Source: Balneolaceae bacterium
Lineage (GTDB): Bacteria; Bacteroidota; Rhodothermia; Balneolales; Balneolaceae
Reading direction: 5' to 3'
Length of the DNA stretch: 64,000 nucleotides
NCBI GenBank assembly: GCA_017640665.1
Contig: JAEPQE010000001.1
Span: 124,001 to 188,000, forward strand
Of this stretch, positions 60,710 through 64,000 are shown one piece after another (position 1 is the stretch's first letter; each line of letters begins with the position of its first letter). Position numbers and translations under genes: made by a program. The notes beneath the pieces were generated by a model that worked only from the letters and a program-made list of their open reading frames with translations, was not told where the DNA came from and made no database searches.

Positions 60710-61402
60710 TTAAAAATTGAATACAAAACCAACGTTAAAGGTAGTAAGATCTGTTCTGGATCTTGAAAGGTTATAATCCAGTCCTCGTCGGGTTCTGATT
60801 AAATCTCCTTCTTTCAGATAATCTGCTTCTCCACCAAGCATATATTTAGCTTTAACAATTATGGAAAATCCAATAAAATCTCCATCCTCATCGTATCCTT
60901 CATAAAGCCTGAACTTCATCCCCCCACCAATTCCATAGCTGGGTGTGTAATAATCGTGATTAACCGTACTCGCTAACTCGTCATCATCCCAGCCATCAAC
61001 CACACTGCTTTGTGTATACAGATAGTTGAAACCAACCAAACCTTCCACAAAGGGTTTAATCATCCCGTATTCAGGCTCAAAACGCATAATAAAATGTGGA
61101 GTAAACATATTATTTGTGGTTCTCACTTTTACTCTTACTTCCTGAATATCAGGACTAAAAAATTCCGTACGCTCGTCCCAGCCGAAATTTTGATAGATTC
61201 CACCTATTCCAAAATGGATTGGAGACCTTGGAATCTGGTATGTCGCTGACATATCCAACCCGTAAGCATTTCTTTCCAGTGATTGATGGAAGCTCCCTTG
61301 TGGTGTTCCTAGCGCAAACCCGATATCAAAATTAAATCCCTGTGCTGCTATTAATCCAGGGAAGAGTGTAATTGCGAACACAAGGAATTTTACTTTTTTC
61401 AT
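60710..61402 (-). CDS. Outer-membrane beta-barrel protein, 230 aa
   Basis: Signal peptide MKKVKFLVFAITLFPGLIAAQ; then alternating amphipathic strands (FNFDIGFALGTPQGSF, IHFGIGGIYQNFGW, YGIGGGMKFRLYEGYDEDGD, FSIIVKAKYMLGGEADYL) ending TFNVGFVFNF with the terminal Phe needed for barrel assembly. Probable eight-strand barrel; no function assigned. It sits between the two photolyase genes on the same strand, with no evident functional link. Confidence 0.75.
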   Translation of the reverse strand: MKKVKFLVFAITLFPGLIAAQGFNFDIGFALGTPQGSFHQSLERNAYGLDMSATYQIPRSPIHFGIGGIYQNFGWDERTEFFSPDIQEVRVKVRTTNNMFTPHFIMRFEPEYGMIKPFVEGLVGFNYLYTQSSVVDGWDDDELASTVNHDYYTPSYGIGGGMKFRLYEGYDEDGDFIGFSIIVKAKYMLGGEADYLKEGDLIRTRRGLDYNLSRSRTDLTTFNVGFVFNF

Positions 61403-61492
61403 GACCCGCTCCGATAACTTTAAAGATTTGTTCGAATCTAACCTGTTATCCCGCAGGTGGATATTGCATAAAAATGCGAGTTGGATTCTTGG

Positions 61493-63064
61493 CTAGCTTC
61501 TTCTCTCTAACCCTTCTATAAATCTAATACTACTTGACTTAATAGCTTCTTTCTCCTCATCTGATTTCTTATCAAACATATTCACCATAAAATTTGCTCT
61601 ACCATTTTCCATAAAAGTCTCCCGTTGCTCATCCACAAAATTCCAATACAGATAATTAAACGGGCAGGCATCTTCACCAGTTTTCTTGCTGATTTTATAG
61701 GAACAGCCTTTACAGTAGTTACTCATCTTATTGATGTAGTTTCCTCCTGCTGCATAAGGTTTCGATGCCAGCACCCCTCCATCTGCAAAGGTAGACATAC
61801 CCAGCACATTTGGCAGAACTACCCATTCGTAGGCATCGGTATAGGCAAACCAAAACCACTCGTTAAGTTGTTGAGGGTTCGTTTCCGTAAGATTACTAAA
61901 ATTACTAAGCACCATCAGCCTTGGAATGTGATGAGAATACCCGAATTTAATTACTGGTTTCAGACACTCGCTCATACAATGCATCTTAGTATCTCCGGTC
62001 CAGTACATCTGTGGTAAATTTCGCTCAAATTTAAAGTAATTTACTTCCCGAACTTTCGGCATCATCGCTTCATAGTATATCCGGACAAACTCTCTCCAAC
62101 CAATAACCTGCCGGATAAACCCTTCTACTGAGTTGAGCCTTGCCTTTCCCGCGTCATAAGCTTCTTGTGCTCTATCGCATACTTCCTTTGGGATCAGCAG
62201 CCCATTATTTAAATACATAGACAGATGAGAATGAAAGATTACATGCTCTCCGGTAGCCATGGCGTCTTCGTACGGACCAAATTGATCAAGGCCGTGTTCA
62301 ATGAAATCGTTTAGCCGATATAAAGCTTGTCGACGAGTAACTGCATAATCAAATCCATCTAGCTCTCCGAAATGATCGCTGAATGAATGCTCTACCAAAT
62401 CAATTACTTCCTGAGTTATTGAGTCAACTTCAGTAGAGGCCCATTCTGGAGTTTTGATATTCTTAGGTAGCTTCTTCCGGTTCTCCTCATCATAATTCCA
62501 TTCCCCTCCTTCAGGATTTGTTCCATCCATCAAATAACCAGTCATTCGACGCATGTCCCGGTAGAAGTATTCCATCCTGTAGCCCGGTCCAATTTTGTCT
62601 TTGTATTCTTCCTCGTCAGCCAAAAAAAATGTATTTGGAATTTCTTCCATACGATTATTGAATTCCTCTTTCACTGATCGAAGTCGTTCGCGTGAATTCC
62701 ATTCTGAAGGTGTCATATACGTAAGCACCAAATCCTTCGATTCTTCAAGTATCTCTTTTACACCTTCATCATAATGACCTTTTGAAGAATGATAGAGTAC
62801 TGGGAATCCGACTTCGGAACATTCCAGAGCAAAATGCCGCATAGCACTCAACAGATAAATCAATTTCTTTTTATGATATGGAAGCGACTTCCCTTTCTCT
62901 TTCGATTCGATGAAAACAAGTAGTGGCTTCTCTTCTTTCACCCATTCTGGCCATGCATCCAGGTTTAATTGATCGTGAAGAATAAATACTGCTTTTGGAT
63001 GCTTATCAATTTCGGACTTATCAATTCTACTATCAATCTCTGATAAAAAAGGTCTTGTTTTCAT
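61493..63064 (-). CDS. FeS-type bacterial cryptochrome/photolyase (CryPro, (6-4) photolyase-like)
   Basis: 523 aa from ATG 63064 (a TTG at 63085 would add seven residues). FAD-binding photolyase of the FeS-BCP/CryPro group, whose studied members repair (6-4) photoproducts. Four cysteines for the [4Fe-4S] cluster are present: one in MHCMSECLKP, two in SNYCKGCSYK and one in EDACPFNYLYWNF. Other landmarks are the N-terminal LHDQLNLDAWPEW, RRQALYRLNDFIEHGLDQFGPYEDAM, and FSHLSMYLNNGLL-like region with VEGFIRQVIGWREFVR. Together with the class II enzyme it would cover both main UV lesions. Confidence 0.92.
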   Translation of the reverse strand: MKTRPFLSEIDSRIDKSEIDKHPKAVFILHDQLNLDAWPEWVKEEKPLLVFIESKEKGKSLPYHKKKLIYLLSAMRHFALECSEVGFPVLYHSSKGHYDEGVKEILEESKDLVLTYMTPSEWNSRERLRSVKEEFNNRMEEIPNTFFLADEEEYKDKIGPGYRMEYFYRDMRRMTGYLMDGTNPEGGEWNYDEENRKKLPKNIKTPEWASTEVDSITQEVIDLVEHSFSDHFGELDGFDYAVTRRQALYRLNDFIEHGLDQFGPYEDAMATGEHVIFHSHLSMYLNNGLLIPKEVCDRAQEAYDAGKARLNSVEGFIRQVIGWREFVRIYYEAMMPKVREVNYFKFERNLPQMYWTGDTKMHCMSECLKPVIKFGYSHHIPRLMVLSNFSNLTETNPQQLNEWFWFAYTDAYEWVVLPNVLGMSTFADGGVLASKPYAAGGNYINKMSNYCKGCSYKISKKTGEDACPFNYLYWNFVDEQRETFMENGRANFMVNMFDKKSDEEKEAIKSSSIRFIEGLERRS

Positions 63065-63112
63065 GCCTTTCAAATTGATTTCCAATGGAATTTAGTTCCT
63101 CAGTTTAAATTT

Positions 63113-63120
63113 TAATTTTG
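63113..63120 (+). promoter_or_regulatory. -7 promoter box of the blaI-like gene
   Basis: TAATTTTG matches the TAnnTTTG box; transcription would start around 63126, just before the palindrome at 63132. Confidence 0.45.
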
Positions 63121-63131
63121 CATCTCAAGGA

Positions 63132-63151
63132 AATACTATTATAATAGTATT
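63132..63151. promoter_or_regulatory. 20-bp perfect palindrome, probable BlaI-type operator
   Basis: AATACTATTATAATAGTATT, a perfect 20-base palindrome 16 bases before the blaI-like start codon. BlaI/MecI/CopY repressors bind dyads of the TACTA/TAGTA or TACA/TGTA type as dimers and commonly repress their own operon; TACTATTATAATAGTA fits that form. Confidence 0.6.
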
Positions 63152-63167
63152 AACTAATTCGTTTCCT

Positions 63168-63554
63168 ATGTCGAATAAAAGATTTCTACCCATCGGTAAA
63201 ACTGAACTTGAAGTACTTCACATTGTTTGGGAGCTGAAAGAAGCAACTGTAAATGATGTGCTGGAACAAATCCTGAAAAAGAGAAAAGTAGCATACACTA
63301 CAATTATGACCGTAATGAAAAACCTGAGCGGCAAAGGTGTTCTGAAATATCGAAAAGAAGGAACAACCTATGTATACAGTGCTAAACAAAGCCAACAGCC
63401 GGAAGAAGTTCAAGGTAAACTGTTGAGCGAAATCCTTGACAAAGTGTTTAAAGGATCCCCCTCTGCGCTCATACAAACACTTGTTAAACATGAAAACCTA
63501 AGCAAAGAAGATCGAGAAGAGATCAAAAAACTAATTGACGGCATGGAGGATTGA
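63168..63554 (+). CDS. blaI: BlaI/MecI/CopY-family transcriptional repressor
   Basis: 128 aa winged-helix repressor. LPIGKTELEVLHIVWELKEATVNDVLEQILKKRKVAYTTIMTVMKNLSGKGVLKYRKEGTTYVYSA is the classic N-terminal DNA-binding domain; the C-terminal part dimerises and in BlaI/MecI carries the cleavage site released by BlaR1. A 20-bp palindrome lies just upstream and a BlaR1/M56-like gene follows 2 bases downstream, as in bla/mec-type sensor systems. The regulated function need not be a beta-lactamase. Confidence 0.92.
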   Translation: MSNKRFLPIGKTELEVLHIVWELKEATVNDVLEQILKKRKVAYTTIMTVMKNLSGKGVLKYRKEGTTYVYSAKQSQQPEEVQGKLLSEILDKVFKGSPSALIQTLVKHENLSKEDREEIKKLIDGMED

Positions 63555-63556
63555 TC

Positions 63557-64000
63557 ATGCAACCCATGTATGAATTTTTTCAACTTCTTGGCTCCCTCAG
63601 TATTGATCTTTTTTGTTTCCACTGCTGATTTGGTCTGTTGTAGCGTTTATTGCTTTTGTTGCATTAAAACATGCTTCCTTTTTAAATCCGTTGTATCAGT
63701 ATCATTTACGGTTCGCTACACTAGCTGCAGTTCTTTTTGGGGTTTTTGCAAGCTATGCCATTCATCAAGTAAGGCAAAGTACCATTAGTAATGTCAATTT
63801 TGAAGGGGCTATTTTTGTAGTTCAAAGTCCTATTGAGCTTACCGTTAGTGCCCAACCAGCTACTTCTGTTTTTCAACCCGACTTCCTTAACCCTAATTTT
63901 TTGATCGGGGCAATTACTTGCTTGTTAGCTTTAGTAAGTCTCTTCTTTTTAATCCGCCTTCTGACTTCTTACATCAGCTTAAAGCGACTATACCAAACTT
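63557..64000 (+). pseudogene. BlaR1/M56-family membrane sensor-peptidase, N-terminal part, apparent frameshift
   Basis: The ATG at 63557 opens MQPMYEFFQLLGSLSIDLF and then stops at 63626-63628. From 63607 another frame (shifted by -1) continues to the window end as hydrophobic sequence SFLFPLLIWSVVAFIAFVAL, then a periplasmic-type loop and a second span AITCLLALVSLFFLIRLL, the layout of BlaR1/MecR1 N-termini. The switch point is a run of six Ts (63609-63614); one more T would restore a single frame. The zinc peptidase motif (HExxH) would lie beyond the window. A real mutation, a sequence error or recoding are all possible. Confidence 0.65.

Noticed and set aside
63605-63616. Programmed -1 ribosomal frameshift in the blaR1-like gene
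   Set aside because: In the zero frame the codons are CTT TTT, so the P-site tRNA would mismatch after a -1 slip; no downstream stimulatory structure is evident. An indel in the T-run is simpler.

Overview
The window looks like chromosome of a member of the Bacteroidota/Balneolota/Rhodothermota group, most likely a Balneolota-type marine heterotroph. This rests on four things: two secreted proteins end in the NYPNPFNPST-type C-terminal sorting domain (type IX secretion style); several promoters have a TTG...TAnnTTTG shape; Shine-Dalgarno sequences are largely absent; and many products are outer-membrane barrels, lipoproteins and beta-propellers. This is inference from sequence features, not a database match.

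Layout. 1-14.3 kb: the tail of an ABC-F ATPase, then mostly secreted or envelope proteins (M28 peptidase, BNR propeller, GH16 glucanase, a 1260-aa ThuA/sugar-dehydrogenase/PKD/PA14 fusion), an aldo/keto reductase and an SLC12-like cation-chloride cotransporter. 14.39-21.2 kb: an AT-rich genomic island inserted at the 3' end of a tRNA-Ile(CAU) gene and bounded by a 22-bp direct repeat of that tRNA end. It has no integrase. It carries one divergent unknown gene and a seven-gene operon in which every junction overlaps: two unknown soluble proteins, a small membrane protein, a complete NitT/TauT-like ABC importer and a HemK-like methyltransferase. This is the best candidate for an undescribed system. 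21.2-30.5 kb: a shortened acyl-CoA-ligase-like gene, hisF, gltB, a GIY-YIG gene between repeats, hisE and an aldose epimerase. 30.6-36.7 kb: small unknown genes, tRNA-Tyr behind what looks like a tyrosine-codon leader peptide and terminator, OsmC, a second M28 peptidase and gapA.

36.9-45 kb: 1-pyrroline-5-carboxylate dehydrogenase, an ankyrin protein, the HU-ruvX-def-fmt cluster and a bifunctional (p)ppGpp enzyme. 45-54 kb: tRNA-Leu, a four-gene operon of paired NHL propellers with a phosphatase and a LytTR protein, an S9 peptidase and a two-component system. 54-64 kb: a CheY-like protein, a second kinase/regulator pair, a flavin reductase, a probable small RNA, rarA, two different photolyases (class II CPD and FeS-type) and, at the edge, a blaI-like repressor followed by a blaR1/M56-like gene with an apparent frameshift.

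Functionally the window mixes housekeeping (translation initiation and processing, stringent response, DNA repair, glycolysis, histidine and glutamate synthesis) with exported polymer-degrading proteins and envelope sensing. No transposase, integrase, CRISPR array, rRNA operon or replication origin was seen.
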